Positions 45,481-55,297 of a stretch of 64,000 nucleotides of DNA are shown here, in pieces. Each line of letters starts with the position of its first letter. Position 1 is the first letter of the stretch. The position numbers and the translations under genes are program-made. The DNA is from Serratia sp. M24T3 (GTDB lineage Bacteria > Pseudomonadota > Gammaproteobacteria > Enterobacterales > Enterobacteriaceae): assembly GCF_000257645.1 (NCBI RefSeq), contig NZ_AJHJ01000002.1, positions 248,001 to 312,000 on the forward strand, written 5' to 3'. Below the pieces are notes generated by a model that had not been told where the DNA came from, made no database searches, and saw only the letters and a program-made list of their open reading frames with translations.

Positions 45481-45500
45481 GCTCCCTCACCTGAGGGAGC
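45481..45500. terminator. Stem-loop between convergent SDR and dapF-like genes
   Basis: Perfect stem GCTCCCTCA/TGAGGGAGC. An A-run on the plus strand (45505-45510) gives T-rich sequence on the minus strand, but upstream of the stem for the minus-strand gene. A shared terminator is plausible, not certain. Confidence 0.45.
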
Positions 45501-45524
45501 GACCAAAAAATAACTACAAGGCCG

Positions 45525-46370
45525 TTACTTCAAATCGTAAAAACAGTCGGCATCTAGCATTATTTCGGCGATTTTCTGCACTGGACCGCGCATATTGACC
45601 ATAAAGTCGCCCGAGAAGGAGATAGCCAGTTGGCCGCCAGGCATAGTCACCGTCACGCTGTCGCCAACGAGTCCCAACTTGCGCATTGCACTGGCCGCGG
45701 CGCAACTGCTGCTGCCGGAAGCCAGCGTATAACCCGCCCCGCGTTCCCAAATCCCGATACTGATATTCTCGCGGTCGATGACTTCGACAAACTGCACGTT
45801 GGTGCGTTTGGGGAAAATCGCCAGCGTTTCGATTTCAGGGCCCAGCTGATGAACCAGCGGCAGATCCAGTTTTTCTACACGGATGACACAGTGCGGATTG
45901 CCCATGGACACCAAAGTCGCATCCAGATGGTGCCCACCCACCACTAGCGGTTGGTCGAGCATGTCATCACCTTCAATAGTGGCTGGCAGTGCCGATGGGT
46001 TAAATTTCGCCTGCCCCATATCAACAATCACCTGATGCGCGCCCTCGGTCACCTCGCAACTTACCTGCCCACCCAGCGTATTAACAAGAAAAGTCTCATG
46101 ACCAACCCTTTTAATATCAAAAAGATAACGTGCGTAAATGCGTAACCCATTGCCGCTTTTTTCGGCCTCTGAACCATCAGGATTGATGATGCGCACGCGC
46201 GGTACTTCTTCGTCATCAATATCAATCAGTAACCCATCAGAACCAATTCCGTAGTTGCGGTCGCAAATGCGGCTGATTTGCTCCAATGAGAATTGCGCTG
46301 CCACGCTTTGATGGCAAACAAGATAGTCATTGCCTAAACCATGGTAACGATGAAAAAGAAAGGAATCCAT
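45525..46370 (-). CDS. Diaminopimelate epimerase-like protein with Ser/Ser active site
   Basis: 281 residues with the full DapF fold: HGLGNDYLV, INPDGSEAEKSGNGLRIYAR, SMGNPHCVI and ERGAGYTLASGSSSC. In E. coli DapF the two catalytic cysteines sit before GNG and in ACGSG. Here these positions are Ser72 and Ser218. The protein is therefore probably not a normal DAP epimerase; related proline racemase-fold enzymes with Ser at one site act as dehydratases. It is a single gene, away from the usual dapF context. Reaction unknown. Confidence 0.75.
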   Translation of the reverse strand: MDSFLFHRYHGLGNDYLVCHQSVAAQFSLEQISRICDRNYGIGSDGLLIDIDDEEVPRVRIINPDGSEAEKSGNGLRIYARYLFDIKRVGHETFLVNTLGGQVSCEVTEGAHQVIVDMGQAKFNPSALPATIEGDDMLDQPLVVGGHHLDATLVSMGNPHCVIRVEKLDLPLVHQLGPEIETLAIFPKRTNVQFVEVIDRENISIGIWERGAGYTLASGSSSCAAASAMRKLGLVGDSVTVTMPGGQLAISFSGDFMVNMRGPVQKIAEIMLDADCFYDLK

Positions 46371-46767
46371 AATCTGCCCTGCCGCTGGTGAGTGTTGTTA
46401 TTAACTAATGACAGAGAATACACCACCGTTTTTACGAGAGGTAGATCGCGGCACTTTCAACAAATCCTGTCACTTTTAAACCCACAATTTAAGCAACAAA
46501 ACTGAATGTCATTTCAATATACAAAAAATGGAGGTTATAAATAAAAATCATATCTCCATAACGATTTTATGGCAGACATTCGCCTTTTCAGCCCCTAACG
46601 TGGTTGAACGGGAAGCAAACAAATACAACACAACATATTGTTTAATAGATAAAATTATTTTTATACCCCTTCACTCTCTGCATGGATGCATCGATAAAAA
46701 AACAATAATTTTTTTAGAAAGTTTTAATCCGATCACACATTAATAAAAAAAATAGAGAGCGCACCCT
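46371..46767. other. Intergenic region upstream of the gallate transporter
   Basis: Divergent control region for the DapF-like gene and the transporter. Strongly AT-rich from 46470 with many short A/T runs. LysR-type (T-N11-A) sites are plausible but too common here to assign. No gene seen. Confidence 0.4.
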
Positions 46768-48147
46768 ATGAGTCAGAACGGTATTGTCGATGTAAAAGCC
46801 TGGATAGATTCCCGTCCTATTTCGGGCTATCAATGGCTGATTTTATCGCTGTGTTTCATCATCATCATGTTTGACGGTTACGATGCGGCAATTATGGGAT
46901 TCATTGCCCCGGCTTTAATGGAAGACTGGGGCATGGGACGCGGACAGATGGGCCCGATTTTAGGCGCAGCGATGTTTGGCGTGGCTATAGGCGCATTAGT
47001 TGCCGGTCCTTATGCTGACCGTTTTGGTCGTAAACGCGTGCTGCTGATTTCAATCCTGTGCTTTGGTATTTTTAGCCTGCTCAGCACCTTCGCTCACACG
47101 CCAATGGAGATGGCGGGCCTGCGTTTTCTGACTGGCCTCGGGCTCGGCGCAGTAATGCCAAATACTGTCACGCTGGTTTCCGAATATATGCCTGAGCGCC
47201 GCCGCAGCCTATTGATTACGGTGATGTATAGCGGCTTTAACATTGGCTCCGGCCTGGGTGGTTTTATTGCGGCTGGCCTGCTGCCACATTTTGGCTGGAA
47301 GTCTGTGCTGTTTGCAGGCGGTATTGTGCCGTTACTGATGCTGCCTTTGCTGATGTGGGTCCTGCCAGAGTCAGCGATGTACATGGTGGTTCGAAACGTC
47401 GCACAACAGAAAATCGCAAAAGTGTTGCGTCGGGCTGGCGGAGTCTTTGCCAGTGACACTAAATTTGTGCTTAAAGCGCCAGTCATTCAGAAAACCGCTA
47501 AAGTATTCCAGCTGTTCACCAAGGGTTATGCAAAAGGCACTCTGGTGCTGTGGCTAACCTATTTTATGGGCCTGTTTGTGATTTATTTGCTCAACGGTTG
47601 GCTGCCGACCATTATGCGCAACAGTGGTTTTTCACTGGAACGAGCGGCGATTGTTGCCGGTTTATTCCAGCTTGGCGGAACCTTCGGCGGCCTGATGGTG
47701 GGCGGTCTGATGGATAAATATAAAGCTCGCCGCGTGATTGCCCTGTTCTATCTGGTGGGCATGGGCTGCCTGCTGACGCAGGGAATCGGCAATTTCGGAG
47801 CGACAACACTCGCGGTATTGGTTTTCCTGAGCGGCGTTTGCATTAACGGCGCGCAAACCGGCCTGCAGGCGTTTTCACCGGCCTTTTATCCAACAGAAAT
47901 GCGCGCAACCGGCGTTTGCTGGATGCACGGGATTGGTCGCACCGGCGCAATCATTAGCTCATCTATGGGCGGGATCTTGCTCGGTCTGTTCAGCGGACAA
48001 AACGTTATTTTCCTGGTGCTGGCCATTCCGGCATTGCTGGCTGGCCTGAGTATTTTGCTGCACCGCGCGGCACATCCGGTTGAAATGATCAAAGGTGTCG
48101 AACTGAAAGATATCCCGGAGCTGTCACGTACGATGAATGTTCGCTGA
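46768..48147 (+). CDS. AAHS-family MFS transporter for aromatic acid, probably gallate
   Basis: 459 residues, 12 membrane segments. AAHS-type signatures: FDGYDAAIMGFIAPAL in TM1, GPYADRFGRKRVL in the loop 2-3, LTGLGLGAVMPNTVTLVSEY, and a long central loop. PcaK/GalT-like transporters carry aromatic acids by proton symport. Placed 84 bases before the gallate dioxygenase gene, so gallate is the likely substrate (GalT in Pseudomonas putida naming). 4-hydroxybenzoate or protocatechuate remain possible. Confidence 0.8.
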   Translation: MSQNGIVDVKAWIDSRPISGYQWLILSLCFIIIMFDGYDAAIMGFIAPALMEDWGMGRGQMGPILGAAMFGVAIGALVAGPYADRFGRKRVLLISILCFGIFSLLSTFAHTPMEMAGLRFLTGLGLGAVMPNTVTLVSEYMPERRRSLLITVMYSGFNIGSGLGGFIAAGLLPHFGWKSVLFAGGIVPLLMLPLLMWVLPESAMYMVVRNVAQQKIAKVLRRAGGVFASDTKFVLKAPVIQKTAKVFQLFTKGYAKGTLVLWLTYFMGLFVIYLLNGWLPTIMRNSGFSLERAAIVAGLFQLGGTFGGLMVGGLMDKYKARRVIALFYLVGMGCLLTQGIGNFGATTLAVLVFLSGVCINGAQTGLQAFSPAFYPTEMRATGVCWMHGIGRTGAIISSSMGGILLGLFSGQNVIFLVLAIPALLAGLSILLHRAAHPVEMIKGVELKDIPELSRTMNVR

Positions 48148-48230
48148 TGCAAATAATCAGGAAATCATCACAAATTTATAAGGATTCGCCCCTTGCGATC
48201 CTCACTAACTAAGGAATAGAGGTATTTAGG

Positions 48231-49496
48231 ATGGCTAGAATTATCGGCGGATTGGCGGTATCACATACCCCGACAATTGGATTTGCTGTGGACCACAACA
48301 AACAAAATGAAAGCGCCTGGTCGCCGATTTTTGAAAGCTTTGCCCCGATGCAAAAGTGGCTGGATGAGAAAAAGCCGGACGTATTGCTCTATGTCTTCAA
48401 CGATCACGTCACTTCGTTCTTCTTTGATCACTATTCTGCCTTCACGCTAGGCATCGATGATCACTATGAAGTGGCGGATGAGGGCGGCGGTCCGCGTGAT
48501 ATTCCTGCGGTTAAAGGTCACGCAGCACTGTCTCAGCACATCGGAGCCAGTCTGATGGCTGATGAATTCGATATGTCTTTCTTTATGGACAAGCCGCTGG
48601 ATCACGGTCTGTTTTCCCCGCTTTCGGCACTGATGCCACATACGGAAAGCGGTTGGCCAACGCAAATTGTTCCGCTGCAGATTGGTGTTTTGCAGTTCCC
48701 TATTCCGACCGCCCGCCGCTGTTACAGGCTGGGCCAGGCACTGCGCCGTGCGGTGGAGAGTTTCCCGGAAGATCTGAGCGTCGCAATTGTTGCCACTGGT
48801 GGGGTTTCGCACCAGGTGCACGGCGAACGCTGCGGATTTAACAATCCAGAATGGGACGAACAGTTTGTCGACATGCTGGTTAACGATCCCGAACGCCTGA
48901 CTGAGATGACCATCGCCGAATATGCCACTCTTAGCGGCATGGAGGGATCTGAAGAAATCATGTGGCTGGTGATGCGTGGCGCGCTGTCGGCCAATGTCGA
49001 GAAACTGCATCATGCCTATTACCTGCCGTCGATGACCGGTATCGCAACTTTAGTGCTTGAGAATAAATCGCGGGAAGCCCCCGTTGATGTTCAGCAGCGC
49101 CAGCGCGACAAAATTGCCCAGCAGATGGCCGGAGTCGAAAAGCTTGAAGGAACCTATCCGTTTACTCAGGCGCGCAGTCTCAAGGCTTTGCGCATTAACC
49201 GTTTCCTGCATCGGATGATCCAACCTGCATGGCGCGAGCGTTTTCTTGTCGAACCACAGGCGATGTTTGATGAAAACAAACTGACTGCCGATGAACAAAC
49301 GATGCTGCGCGATCTCGACTGGCGTTCAATGATTCAGTACGGTGTCAGCTTCTTCCTGCTGGAGAAACTGGGTGCCGTCGTCGGCGTTTCCAACCTGCAC
49401 ATCTATTCGGCGATGCGCGGTCAAACGCTGGAAGAGTTCCAGAAAACGCGTAACCAGCAGGTTATTTATTCCGTTGCGGGGAAAGGCAAAGCATGA
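48231..49496 (+). CDS. galA: Gallate dioxygenase
   Basis: 421 residues, the length of P. putida GalA. A large LigB-type extradiol domain (SHTPTIGF, YVFNDHVTSFFFDHYS, IVATGGVSHQVHGERCG) holds the Fe(II) histidines, fused to a C-terminal LigA-like domain (RINRFLHRMIQPAWRERFL, LDWRSMIQYGVSFFLLEKL). It cleaves gallate to 4-oxalomesaconate. GAGG precedes ATG 48231. The stop overlaps the next gene by four bases. A protocatechuate 4,5-dioxygenase would have the two domains as separate subunits, so the fusion supports gallate. Confidence 0.88.
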   Translation: MARIIGGLAVSHTPTIGFAVDHNKQNESAWSPIFESFAPMQKWLDEKKPDVLLYVFNDHVTSFFFDHYSAFTLGIDDHYEVADEGGGPRDIPAVKGHAALSQHIGASLMADEFDMSFFMDKPLDHGLFSPLSALMPHTESGWPTQIVPLQIGVLQFPIPTARRCYRLGQALRRAVESFPEDLSVAIVATGGVSHQVHGERCGFNNPEWDEQFVDMLVNDPERLTEMTIAEYATLSGMEGSEEIMWLVMRGALSANVEKLHHAYYLPSMTGIATLVLENKSREAPVDVQQRQRDKIAQQMAGVEKLEGTYPFTQARSLKALRINRFLHRMIQPAWRERFLVEPQAMFDENKLTADEQTMLRDLDWRSMIQYGVSFFLLEKLGAVVGVSNLHIYSAMRGQTLEEFQKTRNQQVIYSVAGKGKA

Positions 49497-50323
49497 GCAT
49501 TTTTGACCAGCCGAAAATAGACACCCACCATCACGTTTTTGATCCGGTTAATTTTCCATATATTGCGGACACCGCCTATCGGCCTGCCGGACATGAAATC
49601 GGCACCGTGGAATATTATCAGGCGGTAATGCAGGCGTATAACATTCGCCATTCGCTGATTGTCGGCCCAACTTCGGGTTACAACACTGACAGCCGCTGTT
49701 TGTTGGACGCGCTTGAAAAAGGCAACGGTCGCTTCAGAGGAATTGCCGTTGTGCCCTTTGATAGCGGCCTCGATCGACTGGCTGAGTTAAAGCAGGCTGG
49801 CGTGGTCGGCATTGCCCTTAACGTGGCGATGCTTGGCGTCGAGCCTTTTATCAATTTCGATAACATGATGGGCAAACTGGCCGAACTTGACCTGTTTGCC
49901 GCGATCCAGGTGCAAGACGATCAACTGCTGGCTTTGATGCCGATGTTGGCGCGCACGAAAACAAAACTGCTGTTTGATCATTCAGGACGACCTGATGTTA
50001 GCGCCGGTTTACAACAGCCCGCTTTTCAGGCGCTGCTTTCACTGGCAGCAACGGAAAGATGCTGGGTCAAACTGTCGGGACTGTCTAAATTTAGCCACCA
50101 GCCCTTCCCTTATCGTGATGGGCACGATTATCAACTCGCGCTGCTCGAGGCATTTAGTGCCGACCGCTGCATGTGGGGATCTGACTGGCCGTTCCTGCGC
50201 GCCGAGCATCGCATGGATCTTGGCACGCTACTGATGCTGTTTAACGATTTATTCCCGGATGAAAATATTCAGAAAAAAATCATGTGGGAAACACCAAAAC
50301 AACTGTTTGGATTTGAGGATTAA
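49493..50323 (+). CDS. Amidohydrolase, 2-pyrone-4,6-dicarboxylate lactonase-like
   Basis: 276 residues of the amidohydrolase-2 family. Metal/active-site elements: DTHHHVFDP near the N-terminus, LLFDHSGRPD in the middle and MWGSDWPF near the C-terminus, the pattern of LigI. LigI opens the 2-pyrone-4,6-dicarboxylate lactone to 4-oxalomesaconate, the product of GalA. Coupled to galA by ATGA. It probably salvages the pyrone formed by side reactions of ring cleavage; substrate inferred from context. Confidence 0.75.
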   Translation: MSIFDQPKIDTHHHVFDPVNFPYIADTAYRPAGHEIGTVEYYQAVMQAYNIRHSLIVGPTSGYNTDSRCLLDALEKGNGRFRGIAVVPFDSGLDRLAELKQAGVVGIALNVAMLGVEPFINFDNMMGKLAELDLFAAIQVQDDQLLALMPMLARTKTKLLFDHSGRPDVSAGLQQPAFQALLSLAATERCWVKLSGLSKFSHQPFPYRDGHDYQLALLEAFSADRCMWGSDWPFLRAEHRMDLGTLLMLFNDLFPDENIQKKIMWETPKQLFGFED

Positions 50324-50329
50324 GAAATA

Positions 50330-50764
50330 ATGCAGCGAAAAATCGTGGTACTCAACGGATGTAATCTCAACCTGCTCGGCACCCGCGAGCCAGAAACCTA
50401 TGGCTATGACACTCTGGCTGATATTGAAGCCCTTTGCGTGCAGACCGGTAAAGAGTGTGAAGTTGAAATTGAGTTCTTCCAGACCAATTATGAAGGCGAG
50501 ATGATTGAGAAGATTCAGTCTTGCCGTGGCAAAGCCAGTGCACTGGTACTGAATGCAGCAGCCTGGACCCACACTTCAGTGGCGATCCGCGATGCCGTCA
50601 CCGCTATCAGTGTGCCACTGTTTGAAGTACATATTACCAATGTTCACAAACGTGATGCTTTCCGTCATCACTCTTTCCTTTCCGATATTTCGGTAGGCGT
50701 GATTTGTGGCTTTGGTATTCAAGGTTACGAATATGCAATTAGAAAGGCAGCAAAACTGGCTTAA
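50330..50764 (+). CDS. aroQ: Type II 3-dehydroquinate dehydratase
   Basis: 144 residues, the usual size. LNGCNLNLLGTREPETYG contains the N-terminal Asn/Arg/Tyr catalytic set, followed by FFQTNYEGEMIEKI, LNAAAWTHTSVAIRDA, and VHITNVHKRDAFRHHS with the catalytic His. It interconverts 3-dehydroquinate and 3-dehydroshikimate. Lying six bases after the LigI-like gene, it is the last gene of the galA operon, which suggests a catabolic role, feeding quinate or shikimate carbon toward aromatic acids. Confidence 0.9.
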   Translation: MQRKIVVLNGCNLNLLGTREPETYGYDTLADIEALCVQTGKECEVEIEFFQTNYEGEMIEKIQSCRGKASALVLNAAAWTHTSVAIRDAVTAISVPLFEVHITNVHKRDAFRHHSFLSDISVGVICGFGIQGYEYAIRKAAKLA

Positions 50765-50811
50765 TGTTGGCCAAGATCAAGGAAAGGTTCATCTTCGTTT
50801 ACATTAATTGA

Positions 50812-51714
<903 letters not shown>

Positions 51715-51737
51715 TACTCCGTATCTGAATACGAATA

Positions 51738-51775
51738 AGAAAAGCTGTATACCTTAACGGGCATACAGCTTTTCT
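51738..51775 (+). terminator. Intrinsic terminator after budC
   Basis: Perfect 13-base stem (51738-51750 and 51763-51775, core AAAAGCTGTAT/ATACAGCTTTT) with loop ACCTTAACGGGC. The A/T ends allow termination in both directions. Confidence 0.8.
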
Positions 51776-52112
51776 GCTGCCTGCAAATCATGGGCTCGAC
51801 ATCTTCTATGCCAAGCTAAAAATTGAAAAATCAGTAATCGCTAAATAAGCTTTTTTCCTGCTGTCTGATTAAAAGTGTTGAACCTTGAAAAACTAAGCCT
51901 AAAGGGGCTACACTGCCAGGGTAAATTTTGTGACGGGGATCGGTTATTACTCGCGACGATGTTAATGAATTGCCATGTCCGGATGAGGTTTTCCGTGATG
52001 TTTTCAGTCAATTCTGATTTATTTTGCAGGGCTACCGAGGTTGCCAAGAAAAATTGGCTATAACCCTAACATGACAACATAATTACATTTTATTTTTGGG
52101 AGTATCATTTTA
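51776..52112. other. Intergenic region upstream of the flippase gene
   Basis: About 340 bases between the budC terminator and the flippase. No gene; short frames only. AT-rich near the end (52060-52110) where the promoter and ribosome site GGGAG lie. No JUMPstart element seen. Confidence 0.4.
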
Positions 52113-53348
52113 GTGAACAAAAACATGGTAAAAAATATATTGTCGCTCTTTATGATACAGGGAGCTGGATATATTTTACCCTTAATCACTCTCCCCTATC
52201 TGGTCCGCGTTCTCGGACCGAGTGAATACGGAATACTAGGCTTTTCATTTGCATTTGTTCAATATTTCACACTCATTGTTCAGTATGGGTTTGACCTTTC
52301 TGCTACCAACAAAATTGCCATACACAAAGACGATAAGACGCTAGTAAGTCAGGTTTTTTGGGGCGTCCTGTTCTGTAAAACTATCCTGGTTATTCTCAGC
52401 GCGTTGTTCATGTTTGTCATTGTGGCCTTTATTCCCAGCATTAAAGAATACGCGACGGTTATCATCGTCTCTTATACCTCAGTAATTGGCGCAGCCTTCC
52501 TGCCCTCATGGCTATTTCAGGGCAAAGAAAAAATGGGTTGGATGGCAATTTCCAATATTGCTGAAAAAATAATCACACTGCCATTAATATTCATTTGCGT
52601 TAAGTCTCCTGCCGATACCTGGATTGTGGCATTAATTACCGGTGCCGGATTTATCCTCGGTTCATTGTTCAGTTTTTATATGATTTATCGTGAGAAATGG
52701 ATTGAATGGAGCCTGCCAAGCTATGCACAAATAAAAGAGCAAATCCATGATGGCCGATATATTTTCTTGTCAAATATTGCCGGCAGCGTTTATGTAAACA
52801 GTATTCCAGTGTTCCTCGGTTTTGCCGCTGGCCCTGTTACCGTCGGTTTTTACGTTGCTGCCGACAAAATCCGCATGGCAATTCAGGGCTTAATGGGCCC
52901 TATTACTCAGGTGTTTTATCCGCGTATTAGCTCACTGATGGCAAATGATAAAGCCAAAGGGTTAAAGATGATCCGCACCTTGTTATACGGGCAAAACGCT
53001 ATCGTCTTAGTCATTTCTCTGCTGTTGATGGTCTTTGCACACCAGATAATTACCGTATTCTATGGCGATACCTATTTAGCCTCCGTCTCAGTCCTTGTGA
53101 TTCTTGCTCCTATGGTGTTCTTTATCAGCGTGAGCACTGTATTAGGCGTGCAAGGGATGTTGATCATCGGTATGAAGAAAGAATTTAGTCAGATACTCTG
53201 GTTTGGTGCAGTATTAAATACTGTCGCTATCTTCCCTTTGATATGGCTGGCCGGCGCAGATGGTGCTGCACTTTCTGTATTGGTAACCGAAGCCGTTGTC
53301 GCCCTTTTGATTGTCTACAAAACCAAATCCATATGGAGACGTGCTTAA
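52113..53348 (+). CDS. Wzx/RfbX-type polysaccharide flippase
   Basis: 411 residues with about 12 membrane segments. The N-terminus NILSLFMIQGAGYILPLITL and LVRVLGPSEYGILGFSFAF is typical of Wzx-type O-unit flippases, and the central AADKIRMAIQGLMGPITQV of the MATE/MVF fold. It moves undecaprenyl-linked oligosaccharide across the inner membrane. GTG 52113 is the predicted start (GGGAG upstream), with ATG 52125 possible. It is followed without a gap by a glycosyltransferase gene. No Wzy or sugar nucleotide genes are near. Confidence 0.85.
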   Translation: MNKNMVKNILSLFMIQGAGYILPLITLPYLVRVLGPSEYGILGFSFAFVQYFTLIVQYGFDLSATNKIAIHKDDKTLVSQVFWGVLFCKTILVILSALFMFVIVAFIPSIKEYATVIIVSYTSVIGAAFLPSWLFQGKEKMGWMAISNIAEKIITLPLIFICVKSPADTWIVALITGAGFILGSLFSFYMIYREKWIEWSLPSYAQIKEQIHDGRYIFLSNIAGSVYVNSIPVFLGFAAGPVTVGFYVAADKIRMAIQGLMGPITQVFYPRISSLMANDKAKGLKMIRTLLYGQNAIVLVISLLLMVFAHQIITVFYGDTYLASVSVLVILAPMVFFISVSTVLGVQGMLIIGMKKEFSQILWFGAVLNTVAIFPLIWLAGADGAALSVLVTEAVVALLIVYKTKSIWRRA

Positions 53349-54203
53349 ATGTCCGATGAACTAGATAACGCCAATAGCACACCATTGGCAGGCGTTGTGG
53401 TTTGGTTTAATCCTTCAGAAAAAGAAGTCGAAAACATCAAAACCTACCTCGGTTTTTTAAGCCAGCTTTACGTGGTAGATAACTCGGCGGGCGATAATAG
53501 AGCCTTGTTAAGCATTATTGGCGAGGGCACTGATAACGTAGAATACATACCAAATCTCGATAACCTGGGCATCGCCACCGCATTAAATAAAGGATGCCGA
53601 CGCGCGATAGAACAAGGTTATGAGTGGATAGTCACGATGGATCAGGATTCTTGTTTTGATTCTCAGGAGATGACCAAGTTTCTAAACGCCTTTGAGGCCA
53701 AGAAACTGGAAGATCCAAGCATTGCCGTCTTCACCCCGATGACTTATCAGGATCAGCCGCAAGGTTATGCTCAGCGAGTAATTACCTCGGGGAATCTTTT
53801 AAATCTTGCGGCATACACTAAGATTGGCGGCTTCGATGATACTTTATTCATTGACGAGGTTGACCACGATCTGTGTTACAAGCTGACTCAGAATAACTTT
53901 AAAATTTATACCTTTGGCGAAGTGCATATGGAGCACAAACTTGGCAACACCAAGCTGCATCCGTACCTTTTCACTCGCCATATGTGGGTTATGCACCATG
54001 CTGCAATCCGCAAATACTACATCATCAGAAACCGTCTATTGATTCAGGACCGTTTTCCACAATTTACGGAAGACTATAAGCGTGAAAATATGCGTCTAAT
54101 ATTTGGCGTAATTTTCTTTGAAAAACAAAAGCTATTAAAGCTGCGTTACCTGTTTAAAGGCTATCGCGATTATAAAAAGAACAGATTTGGCAAGATACGC
54201 TAG
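53349..54203 (+). CDS. Family 2 glycosyltransferase (rhamnosyltransferase-like)
   Basis: 284 residues. GT-A fold: GVVVWFNPSEKEVENI, YVVDNSAGDN, NLGIATALNKGC and the nucleotide-binding WIVTMDQDS (DxD), then FIDEVDHDLCYKL, as in RfbF-type rhamnosyltransferases. It probably adds a sugar to a lipid-linked oligosaccharide handled by the flippase encoded directly before it; the start abuts the flippase stop. Sugar specificity is unknown. Confidence 0.85.
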   Translation: MSDELDNANSTPLAGVVVWFNPSEKEVENIKTYLGFLSQLYVVDNSAGDNRALLSIIGEGTDNVEYIPNLDNLGIATALNKGCRRAIEQGYEWIVTMDQDSCFDSQEMTKFLNAFEAKKLEDPSIAVFTPMTYQDQPQGYAQRVITSGNLLNLAAYTKIGGFDDTLFIDEVDHDLCYKLTQNNFKIYTFGEVHMEHKLGNTKLHPYLFTRHMWVMHHAAIRKYYIIRNRLLIQDRFPQFTEDYKRENMRLIFGVIFFEKQKLLKLRYLFKGYRDYKKNRFGKIR

Positions 54204-54304
54204 ATTATAAAAACAAAATCAAGCCGTTCTTTCTCAAGGTTGGTTACTGTCATTATTCGCCAGTGACCAACCTGCATAATATCAATGCAATAGTCTTCTA
54301 CACC

Positions 54305-55195
54305 CTATTCCACCAGCGCCGATGTCATCAGGTTTAGCAAATGCTGCGCGGATTTTCCTTGCGAAGTCCGCCGCCATGCCAGCCCGACCTGTGTCGTAAT
54401 TCGCTGATTGGCAATCGGTAGACAGCAAACATTGGCGACGTCAATACGTCCTAACGAAGCAGGAACGAGTGCATAGCCAAATCCGGTCGCGACCATGCTC
54501 AGCGACGAGGCAATTTGCGGGCACTGCTGCCCCAGGTTTGGTGTAAATCCTGCCTCTTCACAGGCTGCAATGACCTCGTCATAAAGCCCTGGTGACAGCT
54601 CGCGGGGAAAAGTAATCAGCGTTTCATTGCGCAATTCAGTTAACGAAACACTCTCTCCCCGGCTTAGCGGATGTCTCTTGGGTAATGCAACCACCATTTC
54701 TTCATCATCGATAACGCGCACGTTAAAATCTTTGCTGCGCTCACAGGGCAGTCGAACGAACGCCAAATCAATAACCCCTTCACTCAAGGCAGTCATTAGC
54801 CCGGACATGTCCTTTTCCTGTGGCTCCAGCGTGACGCCAGGATATTTGTCCCGATAACGGTGTAACAGGGCAAATACCTGCGGATTGAAAGCCGAGGAGC
54901 TGGCAAAACCAATACGTAGAAATCCGTTCATCCCTCTTGCAACACTTCGGGTACGTTCAAGAGCGGCATCAGACAGTTTTAGTATGATCAGCGCATCCTC
55001 ATACAGCACTTTTCCGGCTTCAGTCAGTTCAACCCCCCTTGTTAATCGCTTGAGCAACGATGTACCAACTTCATGCTCAAGCCGCTGTATCTGTTGACTT
55101 AAAGGGGGCTGTGAAATACCCAGCCTTTCGGCAGCACGCGTAAAATTAGCAGTCTCTGCTACAGCGACAAAGTAGCGCAGATGACGGAGTTCCAT
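54305..55195 (-). CDS. budR: LysR-family regulator of the bud operon
   Basis: 296 residues. N-terminal HTH (LRYFVAVAETANFTRAAERL, then ISQPPLSQQIQRLE) and a substrate-binding domain with RIGFASSSAFNPQVFALLHR. Divergent from budA, the standard arrangement for BudR/AlsR, which activates acetoin/butanediol genes in response to acetate and low pH. It is assigned by position and general similarity to AlsR. The 100-base gap to budA contains the control region. Confidence 0.82.
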   Translation of the reverse strand: MELRHLRYFVAVAETANFTRAAERLGISQPPLSQQIQRLEHEVGTSLLKRLTRGVELTEAGKVLYEDALIILKLSDAALERTRSVARGMNGFLRIGFASSSAFNPQVFALLHRYRDKYPGVTLEPQEKDMSGLMTALSEGVIDLAFVRLPCERSKDFNVRVIDDEEMVVALPKRHPLSRGESVSLTELRNETLITFPRELSPGLYDEVIAACEEAGFTPNLGQQCPQIASSLSMVATGFGYALVPASLGRIDVANVCCLPIANQRITTQVGLAWRRTSQGKSAQHLLNLMTSALVE

Positions 55196-55297
55196 ATTAA
55201 AAACGTCTCAAAGTGAACATCTCTTAATATTGGAACTGTAGAAGGAATCGCGTCAACCTTTAGTTAGTCTTATTAATTGATTTTCTGGAGCAGCCAA

